Source of the DNA: Reticulitermes speratus
Lineage: Eukaryota > Arthropoda > Insecta > Blattodea > Rhinotermitidae
Reading direction: 5' to 3'
Assembly (NCBI GenBank): GCA_021186555.1
Contig: JAJKFL010000003.1
Location: 48,571,630 to 48,635,629, forward strand
DNA: 64,000 nt
The stretch's first letter is position 1, and every line of letters begins with the position of its first letter. Shown here one piece after another: positions 46,236 through 57,414 of this stretch. Under the pieces are notes generated by a model. The model did no database searches and was not told the DNA's origin. It saw only the letters and a list, made by a program, of their open reading frames with translations. The translations under genes and the position numbers were made by a program.

Positions 46236-47174
46236 ATAGGCATAAATTAAACTTAAACTTTCATTACGTTAGGCGGTGTCCCAATGATCCGGCTTACGTC
46301 ACATCACACGATCCATCACGCGCGCACGGTTAAATGACGAAAAACGGTGTTAAATAACTTCACAAGTTGCTACATCGTCTGAAAAAGCTGAATAATAAAA
46401 GAAATGACTGCACGTAACTGTCCTTCACAGTCTACTTTCCCTTAATAAGAAAAATGTGGGCTCACGGGATCACAGTGCTGTGTCTGTGTACAGACCACAG
46501 ACTACGAGATGATTCCCGCGGGGCGCTGGAGGTTTCTGGAGCGGTACGGGGGACTACTGGCTATACCAGGGACTAATGAACTGCTATTTGTAGGTGCCAC
46601 AGACTATTCTACTGCTGCACACAGACAGAAAATATCAAGCATTTCCAGTAGCGTGTAGTGAGCAAGTGTGTGTCCGAATGCTTTTTGTATGGGTAGCAGC
46701 AACTCGTCAGTCACCACGAAATATTGCGCATGCGCATATTATCGCATTCCTAGCGGGGATCATCTCCTGTTCTGTGGACAGTATGTCATCGTACACTTCT
46801 GAACCAGTCGAACAATTTTCACAAAACGTTGTAGGAACATATTTAACTGGGGCTTGTTGACTTCCTACAATCACGATTACATGATACAGGCACGAATTTC
46901 TTCTGTGTTCCAGACAACAGCAGACCGCTTTTCATGAAACCTCGTGCCAATGGACGAATCCCAATCATGGCAAATTTAAACTGTCAGCAATAAGAAATAT
47001 CACGCTTGTGCGGCTCTGTGAAGTGGGAACAACACAAATATCCAGCATAACGATGCAGGCACCCACGCCACGTCCAGTTTTGAACAGCAAAGTATAAGAA
47101 CAAAAAAAAAACGCACTACCCCTTAAATTGTCGTAACAAGTATTTCGTGCGAGATTTTAGGCTTTCGCAGTGGT

Positions 47175-47240
47175 GCAGTTAAGGTCTTCGTTCTTCTGGG
47201 TTACGGCGCCGCGTCACTGCCCGACGTTTCGAGACAGCGT
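47175..47240 (-). repeat. Type-B arm fragment
   Basis: GTTCTTCTGGGTTACGGCGCC then CCCGACGTTTCGAGAC, the left arm of the type-B palindrome, with no partner found. Confidence 0.45.
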
Positions 47241-47309
47241 AGTGGTGTTGACACCAATCACCCAATAACACAGCGGCATATCGCAGAATAACTTAATTCC
47301 TCAGAATCC

Positions 47310-47385
47310 CTTTCACATTATCCTCCCATCTGCGCCTGGATCTCGTAAGTGGTATATTTCCTTAAGGTCTTCATACCAAATTACT
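47310..47385 (-). pseudogene. RTE-like LINE fragment
   Basis: Minus-strand EDLKEIYHLRDPGADGRIM resembles the GKPEGKRPLGRPRRRWEDNI stretch in degraded form. Confidence 0.45.
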
Positions 47386-48295
47386 GTAGTTTAGGGACCA
47401 GATTCCTTTCTAGTTCGTACGCATATCTGGAGGCAAGCAGGTAAGACGCGAACTACTGCGCAAGCACCAACATTTTCTATCCGTTTCAAAACGTCCACAG
47501 TAACTGAAGATATAAACGCACTCCCAACAGCGCAAATCTTTCTGAAAGAGGTATAATGTTGCCTGGGCACTCAGAGGGGAGCCTAGCTGAGGCCACGCCA
47601 CGTCAACTGCAGCTACGTGTACCTACCGTGTCGGAGAACTCAGCAATAAAACCTTGTTTTGCACAACGTGAAGTTTCAAGTAATTACACGTATTAGTTAA
47701 GTACCAACAACCTTTCATCACAATCCAATTACCTTAACACTATTACGAAACAATATTATGAAACTCATCACAAAACGTTTTCGATTCTGTTACTTCGTTT
47801 CTTCTTAGATTCAACTAGAACTGCAGGCCTACATTTATAGGCAGGTTACGCCAAAAAAATATATATATAATGTACTGATTCTGTTAAGTGGTTTGTGTAT
47901 CCTGCAACCGCAACGACATGAAACACGTGCCGACCGTATCCTTGTATTGGCGACAAAATTTATCGACTTCGGAAATTACCATGACAACAAAGATCAGCAC
48001 GAAACTGGACTGCCTGTACACAACTTTATCATACGAAACTCAACATGTCAATACATCTTCTATCCCGTGTCAATTATTCCTCAGCCCATAGTTATATTTC
48101 CGTGATAAAATTCCTGTTTACACATCAAACGGTGAAGAAATCGCGACGTCTAATTCAAGCTACGTTATTGAGAAATTGGTCTAAAAACAACAGAGCAAAT
48201 ACGCGACAAAACATTACATAATGGAAAGCAAATACATGTATTTTAAAATGACACACAGTTCCACTGCGCGCAATGAGAGGTTCTCACATCGGTGA

Positions 48296-48430
48296 CTACG
48301 AAAAACACTGTCTTCAGGGATGTGACGCAGTGTGGTGTGAAGAAATTTACCAACCTGCTGCCTCGAACTTCTGGCTGGAAAACTATTGTAAACACGGGAG
48401 GCAGCAGGCCCCTAACGTTTCGCATTAACT
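48296..48430 (+). repeat. Dispersed TTCAGGGATGTGACGCAGTG repeat
   Basis: Resembles the TTCTGGGATGTGAC repeat at 7136, continuing into a GAACTTCTGGCTGGAAAAC segment. Translation gives FRDVTQCGV. Confidence 0.4.
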
Positions 48431-49357
48431 ACCAACACTCCGCACAGTTCCAGTGTTTCAAAACAATAGAACGAGGCGATAACGCATAAAAATATAACAG
48501 ACGACCAAATAAAATGTGACACGTGTCGGCGGGTCCGTTGACGACAAAAAGCAGGCCTTCCTATGCTTACTGCAAGTGCGGTTAGACAGACAACTATATG
48601 TGTCTATGGTTACGAGCACTTCACAGTAACCTGCGAAACAATGGTGATGGATGCGAATGACGTGCGTGAAATATTCAACGTGCACTCGGTGTTTCTAACA
48701 AAACACTTTCACGCCGATAAATATTACATGAGTCTCTGCTGAGCGTTAAACATAAGCAGCTAGCAAGTGTCGTCTAGCTGTTTATCAAGGACATAAAAAT
48801 GATTAACACTTATTTGCACTCAGCTGTTAATGGAAAGTACATCACCGGTCTCTACAGTAAGAAAAGTTCGAACAGTAGACCTATATTTTAGTTTCTGAGG
48901 CCACTGACTAATTTTCACGATACGACACATGAATCACTGGAGGATATACGTAACAGATCTTCGACAAGTGAAAAACTTCTGTCGTGGTCACCGTCTTTGC
49001 GACACGTAAAACATGACGCGACAGAATTTTCAGCTGGATTTCTGTGTGACACGGGTTGAAGACAGCAGTGCGAAATGTTGTGTTAACAGACAATAACATA
49101 TTAATCACGTACCAAATTCCGTCCCCCGGTCTCTTCTGGGCCACGTAATACGAATATCAATGGGACAGGCGCATCTTCCTCCAAAGCAGCCATCCCCAGT
49201 CTGTGTAGTATCAAGTGCAGAACTGACCCGTCCAAAAATACCGATGAACAAAACTGTCATGCATAATACCGTATATGCAAAATATATGCAGACTCTCACT
49301 TCTAGGTCGTAAGATTACAGCTAACCCTTGCTGAATATCGTTGTGCTATATACATAT

Positions 49358-49505
49358 ATAAATGAACTCCGCGGAGCAGTTCTTATTCAGAAGCTGGCAG
49401 TCGCTCAACTAGTCAAGAAATTCCTCACCTTTTATCAAACCCGAGGTTTCATTATGGTCTTCACAGCAGCCCGCCAACAGAACCTATCTGAAGCAGAGAA
49501 GCACA
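49358..49505 (-). pseudogene. RTE-like LINE 3' tail
   Basis: Minus-strand WRAAVKTIMKPRV corresponds to [14 protein letters not shown]. It is followed by the GAATTTCTTGACTAGTTGAG and CAGCTTCTGAATAAGAACTG 3' untranslated blocks. Confidence 0.75.
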
Positions 49506-49532
49506 GTCCCACTGAAGAGGGTGAAGTTTTGT

Positions 49533-49800
49533 CTGCCTATGCCATGAAGGTATAGAGGAAGAGTGGAGGTATAGCTACACTCATTTCTAATCTCGGTGCC
49601 ACACTGAGGTGACAGGTCTACTTCACGCCCCGGCCGCTTTAACCCCGGGAAAAGAACCCCAGTCACCATCTGAATAGGAAGGTGGCTTGGACTTTCTGGA
49701 GAACAGAAAAATCCCTTCACTTGCCGGGATTCCAACCACGACGACTCCAGCCCGTAGCCCAGTCACTACACCGACTACGCTATCCCGGTTCATCCACGTC
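49533..49800 (-). repeat. SINE-B, near full length
   Basis: The minus-strand head CCGGGATAGCGTAGTCGGTG is nearly identical to the head at 57415. B-box region GTGGTTGGAATCCCGG. Body blocks CGGCCGCTTTAACCCC and CTCGGTGCCACACTGAGG. Confidence 0.8.
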
Positions 49801-49879
49801 CCAACACTATTTCTCCTTTTTAATATTATAACATCAGCGTATATCTTCCAATCTACGCCTGCGCCCCCCAACTAGCATC

Positions 49880-51540
49880 TTCGCCTCCGATATTCGAACT
49901 ACAATTCTGAATACAATTCTCACATTTCTCATGTGTGATGCTGTCCCGCCCACCTCATCTGCCCCTACTAGACGACCACAACAAACTTTTGAGAAGAATA
50001 CAAACTATGAAACTCTTCGACTTTTTATCCATCTCCCTATTTCTTTCTCTCCTTAGGTCTAAATAATCTCCTTAGTACTTTGATCTCCGACTCACGCAAA
50101 CCGAACTGGCAACAAACGTACATAAACAAACAGCTGCACTTTAAAACCGATTACTTGTGTATCGATATACTGTACTTTCACAACGTCCTCGTAACCAAAA
50201 TGTTGCATTGTTCTCACAACCCTGGTTCAATTTCCCTTTGCCTGATATAGTACACACTACTCGGATACAAACATTAACAACATTCTGAAGTAACACTATA
50301 TAAAGAAAGAACATAAGAGACACACAAGTACAAATACAAAAATCCGACATCAAAAGACAGACACACCACACAATGCGACGATACCCATGATCCTGCTTAT
50401 CCTTAGAAAGTAAAGTAAGTTCTTTCCATGTACTCAGCCCTTAAGAAGTACGTATTTATCGCCCTGTTACAAATGCAAATCCTACAACTACGAGTAAGTC
50501 ACGGCGATATCAATGTCCTTTGAGAAAACGCAATTGCGGGTCAATCAATCTTAAATTTATTTTTCGATGAGTTGGGTTCCGAACTGGATCTTTGATGAGA
50601 TTCACGTTCTCACTGCCTTGACAAAAAGATCGCTGTCTGATGAGACACACCACACTGTTTCGGAGTTACTAACGCTTCAAAGTACGTGCTGGCTCCATCT
50701 TCAAGGTAGAATAAGCACAGCGTGGAAAAATTGGTTCTTATACAGGGAATTGACACCAGGATCGGGGGCTGTGGGGTGCAGACAAGGGGGGAGCTGGCGC
50801 CGAGCGACGGCTATAAAGAGCGCGGATATGGGGGGAGGGGGGAATGTTGGAGGGAAAGGTGGGTGAGAGAAAATGAACAGGAACAGAAACAAAATATACA
50901 AAAAATGTAAAATAAATACATGGGGCGAAATAAACAAAATAATAAAATGTTAGGGGAGGCCTGGAGGGAAGAAATGTGGCCCTGATGTGTAGCGGCAGGT
51001 CGCTTACTAATCTCAACCCCATTACACAAGAGATCTACGTGATGTGTTCATACTTATCTCCACAGGAACTAACCAACGAACAAGGCAGTTTTGCTACACA
51101 GAATACCCACACTCCATGGACCTCTGTACAGCGCTATCTCACAATCAAATGTTCACAGGTAATGCAGCTACAGTTTCATAACGCAGAAACACTTGTTTCA
51201 CAGACAGTACTCTTCTATGACGTTCATGCGGATGCATGGAACGGATATGAAGAAACCACAACTTCCTCTTTTCCTCGTTCCTTGGCAATCTTCTGCATTT
51301 GGTAGCATTAAACTTGCTGTAACTGATAATACAGTAAACTAGGTAAGTCATGCAGCCTGATAAGGTGCACTCAAAACACGCAAAACTCAACAAGTACAAA
51401 ATATAACGTTACTACACGTAATATTCAGCAACGATGTAACTACCGCTGCTGACGGAATGTTGACCAGTCGGCAAAACAGCAAACTTTTGTGTTACGAACA
51501 CAACCCACTAGTGACATATATACACGCCACTATCCTTATA
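49880..51540. other. Unassigned sequence
   Basis: There is no gene call. Minus strand 50650-50705 carries TTGAAGATGGAGCCAG and, further on, ACTCCGAAACAGTG, a long-loop variant of the type-B core. A G-rich segment (GGGGGGAGGGGGG) lies at 50829-50841. Confidence 0.3.
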
Positions 51541-51554
51541 TTACGTGTAGCTCA

Positions 51555-52070
51555 TACGTGGCCAGACTTTTGGACTCTGTGACCTGCTCTAAAGACAGAA
51601 AATCTTTCGCGATCTACCATAGTACATAATGTATTAATACTAGGTCAACTAGGCAAAGAAATGTAAAACAGCATGCTAACACCAAACATACAAAAGTTAA
51701 ATTTTTCATTTATTAAAAATTGATCTTTTCGAACTAAAACATTTTACCTTAATTAACAGGTGTTTTTCATTAACCTTCCTACTGCGAAGTTGACGCGTGA
51801 CACTGCATATCTTGCGATAACTTACTGAAAGACGGTTCATAATTACTTAGCCACAAGTGAAGGCAGCATTTAAATGTTCGTCAGTCAGACGGCTTAAGTA
51901 TCTTGATTTAATTATCTTCATCTGGCAGAAGGCTCCTTCGCAGAGGTAGGTTGGTCCAAAAATGCAGTCAAACGAAGAGCTATTGATCGTACTGAGGTGG
52001 CAAATAAATTTTGATAGAGACCAAAAAGAGGCCGCGATCGACCGGCCACCTCTGGTCTGCTTCCTGCTGC
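51555..52070 (-). mobile_element. hAT-like element carrying a transposase C-terminus
   Basis: The right end on the plus strand, inverted, begins CAGACCAGAGGTGGCCGG. The left end has ACGTGGCCAGACTTTTGGAC, so GTGGCC..GAC-type ends face each other, as in hAT elements. The interior encodes the last part of a transposase on the minus strand. Boundaries are approximate and the 8-bp duplication was not verified. Confidence 0.6.
51780..52015 (-). pseudogene. hAT transposase C-terminal fragment
   Basis: Minus-strand IFGPTYLCEGAFCQMKIIKS then RYLSRLTDEHLNAAF matches the F.STY.CE.AFS.MK.IKS..RSRLTDEHL..A dimerisation-region signature of GTF2IRD2/ZBED-like hAT transposases. After a one-base shift near 51860 the frame continues LSNYEPSFSKLSQDMQCHAS to a stop, also as expected for the extreme C-terminus. 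The remaining transposase (zinc finger and catalytic core) is absent. Confidence 0.8.
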
Positions 52071-52239
52071 GAGCTACGGAAACTACATGTATTTGACACA
52101 AAACTTTATACTACGCATGGAAAACTGTAGGCTACTCCATTCTGTAGTATACACACTTGTCAATATATTCTCGTCGGGGGGAGAGGGAGGTGATGAGTGT
52201 TACACGTCACTGGACTGCAAGTCTGTAACCCACAAAAAG

Positions 52240-52475
52240 GTAAAGTTGTTCCTGTGAACGGCATGAAATCATACAGGGGAGTAGATGTACAGTCTAACAT
52301 ATTATTAACCCCAGCCCTAGACGGAGGGTGGGTAGTCATCTTCACGCCCCGGCCGCTTTACTCCCCAGGGAAAGCACTGCACGGTATCCATTGAATAGGA
52401 AGCTTGGTAAGCCCCAAAGCCTGTCTGGAGGCTGTCCAACCAGCAGCCCTATCACTATACTGAGCTACACCGGCA
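52240..52475 (-). repeat. SINE-B
   Basis: CCTGTGAACGGCATGAAATC, CAGCCCTAGACGGAGGGTGG, CCCCGGCCGCTTTACTCCCC, and CACTATACTGAGCTACACCGG at the head end. Confidence 0.75.
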
Positions 52476-52479
52476 GCAG

Positions 52480-53860
52480 CGAAAAGCCAATCCAACAAAT
52501 ATTCCGATGACGATAGTTACGGCACAACTGTTTGGTGTGGTCAGTGTCTAAGACAAGTTCGTGCGCAATCACAGAAGAACTGAACTCACTTTTCAGCGGC
52601 GAGAAATTGGGAACTGGTAGAAGCAACAGGGGTAGGTACCGTAGGTTATTTAAATGGAAATCAGAGTCTGACAAATGTCCGTCACTGTACTGATAAATGG
52701 TGTTATGAGTTTCATAAATACTTCAGTTCGCTGGAAGTTCATAAAAATGTATTGCGAGCATCTGTAATACAAATCTCAGTATCGCCTATTTCATGCTTAC
52801 AAATCGATGACATTTCTCAATAATGGCATGTGTATGGCTGATGTCATAACTGGTCTCTCTTACAAAAGCGATATTCGTTCTTTAGTCAGAACACGCAGAA
52901 GTACCAAATTCACGTACGAACAACCAAGAAAAAAAAATCGCTGGATGGAAAATATGCAGAAACCCCGAAAGATGACGAAGCTAGTTAAGACAGTGCCGAT
53001 GCCAGAACCGTATGTTAAAACTGAATTCCTTAACACCAATAAACACCCAGCTTTATTAAAACACAATGGTTACTATATGCACCGCCAGGTTTAATGCTAC
53101 ATACTCTGCATTTCGTCTACATAGTACAGACTATTTACGTGACACGTATGATTACCACAACAGGAATTCGTATTTCCCTACACAGCATTAACAGACTGAT
53201 CTTTCTAACAGAATCACCGTGTTCTCTGTGAGACAGCAACCGAAGTTTTAAGCACAGTGAAGATCAATTTTAGTCTTAAAAGAGTTATTCGAGTACACGA
53301 TCACAAAGGATAACAAGTAAATGTAGTTAAAAATTTAGAACCAAGAGGACAAAGGCAAGCTTCAAGACAGTGCAGACTTTCCTAATACATCGTTTCCTTA
53401 TATACCGTCATATAAATTTACAGCATATACATATCTAGCACTACAGATAAACCAATCGTAGTGCACATCGCACTGCACAGTCATCAGTTACCTCTCTTGA
53501 CCATTCACGATATCAAAATCTGATAAATAATTTGGCAATTTTGCGCAATTGACGTATAAAATGCCAGATTACTTCTGACACTGGCCGTCACAACTCTGGC
53601 ACTATCTGTCTTCGGCTTTATCCTGCATCAGATCTTTAATTTTCGGTTGCAGTTATTTGTCCTGCTTCATTTCCAGCTGCTGCCTGTACGGACAATCAGT
53701 GACAAACACAAAGCAACCCTATACAATGCACGTGGTTATTTACGCAGCTAAATGATTTTTTCCTAATAGTCAGCAGAACCACTGTGACATAAATTTTTGA
53801 CAAAGGTTTTACATAAGTAATATCATAGACATTAATTAGGACTTTTTCTATTGCCACAAT
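52480..53860. other. Unassigned sequence
   Basis: A 95-codon plus-strand frame (52807-53094) is rich in K, R and P but matches nothing I recognise. It has no splice or start context that would support it. Confidence 0.3.
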
Positions 53861-53870
53861 AATAAAAATG

Positions 53871-53946
53871 ACGTTTCGGAAGCTACCTGCTTCCGTCTTC
53901 AGGTGAAACCACCTGCAGCCGGAAGCAGGTAGATTCCGAAACGTTG
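53871..53946. repeat. Compact palindrome with two hammerhead-like cores
   Basis: ACGTTTCGGAAGCTACCTGC at the left mirrors GCAGGTAGATTCCGAAACGT at the right. The minus strand at 53871-53906 reads ACCTGAAGAC, GGAAGC / GCTTCC stem, GAAACGT, a complete core with one extra C. The plus-strand arm keeps CCGGAAGCAGGTAGATTCC GAAACGTTG but has CTGCAGC in place of CTGAAGA. Confidence 0.6.
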
Positions 53947-54313
53947 TTTGTTTTTGAATACTGGTGAAAATGGAAAAATTCCCAATGAATGTTGCTTAAA
54001 CAGGAACCACGTTTATACTACATAAAAATTACGACATATCCATATGCTAAATTCAAATCGACATCGAATGTTTCCTGATATATCTTATCGATTACTCTAT
54101 TCAAATGAGATCGCTTTCAAACTGATGATCCACAGATCACGCAATTATGACAAACGCCATCTTCCATAACGCTCAACAGCACAAATAAAGTCTATGCCAT
54201 CTGAAACTGACACTTCGTACAAAGTTGCCCATTCGATGTCACACAGCTACTAATGGAGTTCTCAACACAAGACGTAGGCAGATCGTGACGCCCCCGCCAA
54301 CGGGCACACTTAC

Positions 54314-54374
54314 CGTATATCGTCAGGCAGGAATCGTTCCCCGCTGTCGTTGGAAAAGCTTCTGGTGCTACGAC
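54314..54374 (-). CDS. Candidate 61-nt internal exon of an unknown host gene
   Basis: On the minus strand a pyrimidine-rich tract (CTTCTCTTATTTTTCCAG) ends at 54375. It is followed by 61 nt with no stop in two frames, then ATACG|GTAAGTGTG, a near-consensus donor. The frames read VVAPEAFPTTAGNDS... or RSTRSFSNDSGERFLPDD; the second, hydrophilic, looks more like ordinary protein. I do not recognise either, and neighbouring exons are not visible. Chance pairing of splice sites is possible. Confidence 0.35.
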
Positions 54375-54970
54375 CTGGAAAAATAAGAGAAGACTGCAGT
54401 AACGAATTAAAACACCAACACATCGATCTCGCAAAACACAAACACATCGATCTCGCACAAAGACTAATCATCATGACGCGCACACAGAAACCAAAACAGA
54501 GCACGTAATTAGAAGTCTAGGAACGACTCTTAAAGTGGCATGAACCGAGAAAGTTACACCGTAGGCACCAAAGCTTCTGGAGTATGTTTTCATACCACAC
54601 GCAAAGCTATTCACAATCTAATTCATTCGTCGGCCGGTACGTCCCCTACGAATTACAAGCTTCTCCTAGTTTCCGTCGTCCTAAAGTGGCTCAAACAGTT
54701 AACATATATTTGTGAAGTGTCAGATTCAAAATCTCGACCAAGTCCAGGGCTAGCTTGAGGCGATTTGTAGTTTTCCTCAGTCTCTACCGACAATTACCGA
54801 TATATTCATCTCTCGCTTTTCGCCGGGGTTAGTTTCCAACGCCCCACCCCACCCCCGAGAAAAGCGAAAATCCGCGAATAATTGGCCAACGTCCCCGCCT
54901 ACAAATAGTGTTTCAGTGTCTTTAGTCTGTTTTTTTTTTTAAGAAACACTGTAATGGGAGCTGCTCCACG

Positions 54971-54987
54971 CCCCCCCCCCCCCCCCT
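54971..54987. repeat. Poly-C tract (17 nt)
   Basis: Homopolymer C run preceded by CTCCACG. Confidence 0.9.
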
Positions 54988-55811
54988 TTCAACGCCTTGA
55001 ACATCAGGCGGTATGGCTCGGAGACCGAGTTGTGGAGCAATTCTTATGCTCCTATCCACTGCAGGGTCCCAGAGATGTACTTTTATTCTCGGGGAGACCC
55101 ACGAATTTGCCAAACCGCGAAGTACGAACACGCGAAAAGCGAGGGATGACTGCAGTACCATGAAACTAGTCGTGACTACTTCCTTTCACTTCCATTACAC
55201 AAACAAAACGAAATATACAACTGGCGGGCAGTGAAAACATTCTGACGGATCACGTTGCCTCACCCTTCCCATAATCCGGACTTCGCACTTCATAGTTCTA
55301 CTGTGCTACAGCAACGTACTGCAGTTATGGGGAGAAAAATTTCATTTTTCTGCATCGAATGAGTCAACAAGAACAACTTTTTCTGCTGCTTACTACACTA
55401 AACGGGCACGCAAGTACAAGACAAGGGAACTTGGAATGTTTAGGGTCAGGTAATTTATGTGAACATTCTTCGGCTATTTTATCAACCGCGACAGACCTTA
55501 TCAGACCAGTCGCTTACTGCTTCTACATACCCAAACCCGGCACTTGTTCGTACAGTCATGACTTTGCGCACAGCTGACGCTTTCCAGTTTACCAGACAGG
55601 TAAAGCAATCCCATTACAGGCCTGGACAGGCCCTTAGGCCGCGTTCTCACGGGGCGTGAACCACGCGCGTGAGTCACACTTTCGTGGGCCACTACCCGTG
55701 TGAACGCGGAGTCGTGGACCTTGCGTGTGACGTCGGCAGTCCACGATCCTGTCGTGGCAGGATCAAACCATGTTAGATTTTCAGTCGTGGTGCTCGCGTT
55801 CGTGAGGTAAG

Positions 55812-56078
55812 ATGTCGTCACAAATGCTAAGACTCAGTGACAGCGACACTTTACGTTTCTTGGATTTATACCACAACGAACCTATTCTGTATAATGCCAC
55901 TTTGGAGGAGTATCGAGATCGCGATTTAAGGGCGGCGGCAGCAAAACGAATATCAGCCGATTTGAACATACGTGGTTTCGGACCTGCAGAAATTATAAGG
56001 AAGTTCAAAAACCTGAGAAGTTCTGTATTTCCTCATATTGGTGTCCCGTTTTGTTATAAGTGGACTGACTCTGCTTAA
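55812..56078 (+). pseudogene. MADF-domain protein, truncated (Harbinger partner protein)
   Basis: 88 codons from ATG at 55812. Residues about 14-72 form a MADF/Myb-SANT-like DNA-binding domain: LRFLDLYHNEPILYN, YRDRDLRAAAAKRISADLN, AEIIRKFKNLRSS. Harbinger elements typically carry such a DNA-binding protein beside the transposase, to guide it to the element ends or into the nucleus. After NLRSS the homology stops, and the last 16 or so residues come from the reverse strand of the transposase fragment. This marks the deletion junction near 56025. The frame has no stops or shifts before that. Confidence 0.8.
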
Positions 56079-56288
56079 AAAGTATTCAAACTGTATTTCT
56101 GTCATTCGCAGTAAGTTTTTGAAGTCATCTGGATAGCGATGTTTCAGTTCGGTATCAATAAATCTGGATGCTCCCACAAGTGGGCGCCGTTCTATCCACT
56201 CCTTAACCCACCAACGCTTTCTCCGACGTTTTTCTTGTCTTTTGTGGAGTGCGCGAACAATTTGATATGCTAAAATTCCACAAAACAC
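56028..56288 (-). pseudogene. Harbinger-type transposase, N-terminal fragment
   Basis: The minus-strand frame from 56288 reads RRRKRWWVKEWIERRPLVGA, then FKNLLRMTEIQFEYFLSRVS and PLITKRDTNMRK. RRxWWVRPW.., FRNFLRMTPEQFDELL and P.I.K.DTNMR are the conserved N-terminal landmarks of Harbinger transposases (annotated as nuclease HARBI1-like). The catalytic DDE region that should follow is deleted, so it cannot encode an active transposase. The frame reads on a further 25 codons past the junction into antisense MADF sequence. Confidence 0.85.
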
Positions 56289-56814
56289 AGAGCAACTACG
56301 GCACAGCCCTCAGCAACTATCTCGTCCATGGCCACGATTGTACTGAAACCTTTTGTCCGTGTGAACAGCTCACGCTTTCCACCAAGCGTGGAGGCAACAC
56401 GAGTGAGCACGAAAGTGTGACTCACGCGCGTGGTTCACGCCCCGTGAGAACGCGGCCTTAGGGTTCCAGGAGGTTGAGACTCCCAGATTTCTAGACAATC
56501 GGCACATGAAGGTGGTAAGGTCGTCAGTCCTACGCACCGGTCGCCTTTACTCCCCAGGAAGCATTCCTGGTACTCATTTCTGTTAGAGGCTGAGTCGACC
56601 CCAGGGCCATAGTGCGACCGAAAGGATTATGTCAATGAAAAATTCCAATGACACCATCGGGAATCGAACCCGCGACCTTTCGGCTTGTAGCGCAGTGCCT
56701 CAACCAACTGCGTGCCCCCCAGTTTACCAGATACTGGGATGATGACTGTTGTCACATATGTGCTGTGTTTATGGTCAAGGTTGAAAATGGAACGTCAGTG
56801 GGGAAAAAACTTGC

Positions 56815-57100
56815 GCTCGAGTCAGGTAGCTCACACACCATTACCGGAGAATCGAGAGTTCAATTCCTGGCGTCGACGGAAATAATTCTCTTCACCGCCG
56901 CGTTCATACCACTGTCTCTGAACCCATCCAGCCTCCTATCAAATGGGAGGGCTCTTTTCCCCCCCATGGTGAATTGACTGGAGCTTGAGACTAACCATCC
57001 ACCCTCTATCCAGAGTCGCAGATTAACACAGACTGGAGTTATACCTCCGCAAGGAAGTCAACAACGCTTACAGTGGGCTGTAGTGTCAATCCTTTACTTT
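56815..57100 (+). repeat. Diverged SINE-B-like element
   Basis: GAGAGTTCAATTCCTGGCG resembles a B box. ACCCATCCAGCCTCCTATCAA, TGGGAGGGCTCTTTTCCCCC and ATCCACCCTCTATCCAGAG follow the order of SINE-B blocks, with much divergence. Confidence 0.5.
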
Positions 57101-57414
57101 TTCTCTAGCTTGGAATATTGCGGAATCGGTTTGTTTTGCAGTAACATCTGATGGCTCATCAGTGTCTAAGGAACAGCAACACGCATAACTACAGGCTCAT
57201 TAAGACTTCTAACTCGGGGGATACACGCAAATACAGATCACTGCCGCCACAAGATTTGTTCCCTAAACCGATCCACTGTCAGCTGTACAACACTCAAGTT
57301 AACAAGTATTTCCGGTCGAAGAGCGCGGCATTATGACGACAAAGTTCGACTGTGAAGGCCGATTCTTTTGGTTATCTTACAACACTATTTCAACTGCATA
57401 GGTTCATATCATGG

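Larger units (their letters stand above)
55637..56457. mobile_element. PIF/Harbinger-like element with perfect 50-bp TIRs
   Basis: The first 50 bp (55637-55686, starting GGCCGCGTTCTC) and last 50 bp (56408-56457) are exact inverted copies. TTA flanks both sides (55634-55636 and 56458-56460), the PIF/Harbinger target duplication. Two convergent open frames lie inside: a MADF-domain protein and the N-terminus of a Harbinger transposase, joined where the catalytic part should be. It is a deletion derivative, 821 bp long, inserted in SINE-C. The intact TIRs and uninterrupted frames suggest a recent insertion. Confidence 0.92.
55613..56725 (-). repeat. SINE-C split by a DNA transposon
   Basis: The 3' end (ATTACAGGCCTGGACAGGCCC) lies at 55613-55633. 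The remainder (GGGTTCCAGGAGG through GGGAATCGAACCCGCGACC to about 56725) lies beyond the insertion. Minus-strand B box: GCGGGTTCGATTCCCG. Joining the pieces at the TTA duplication matches the uninterrupted SINE-C at 37009. Confidence 0.85.
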
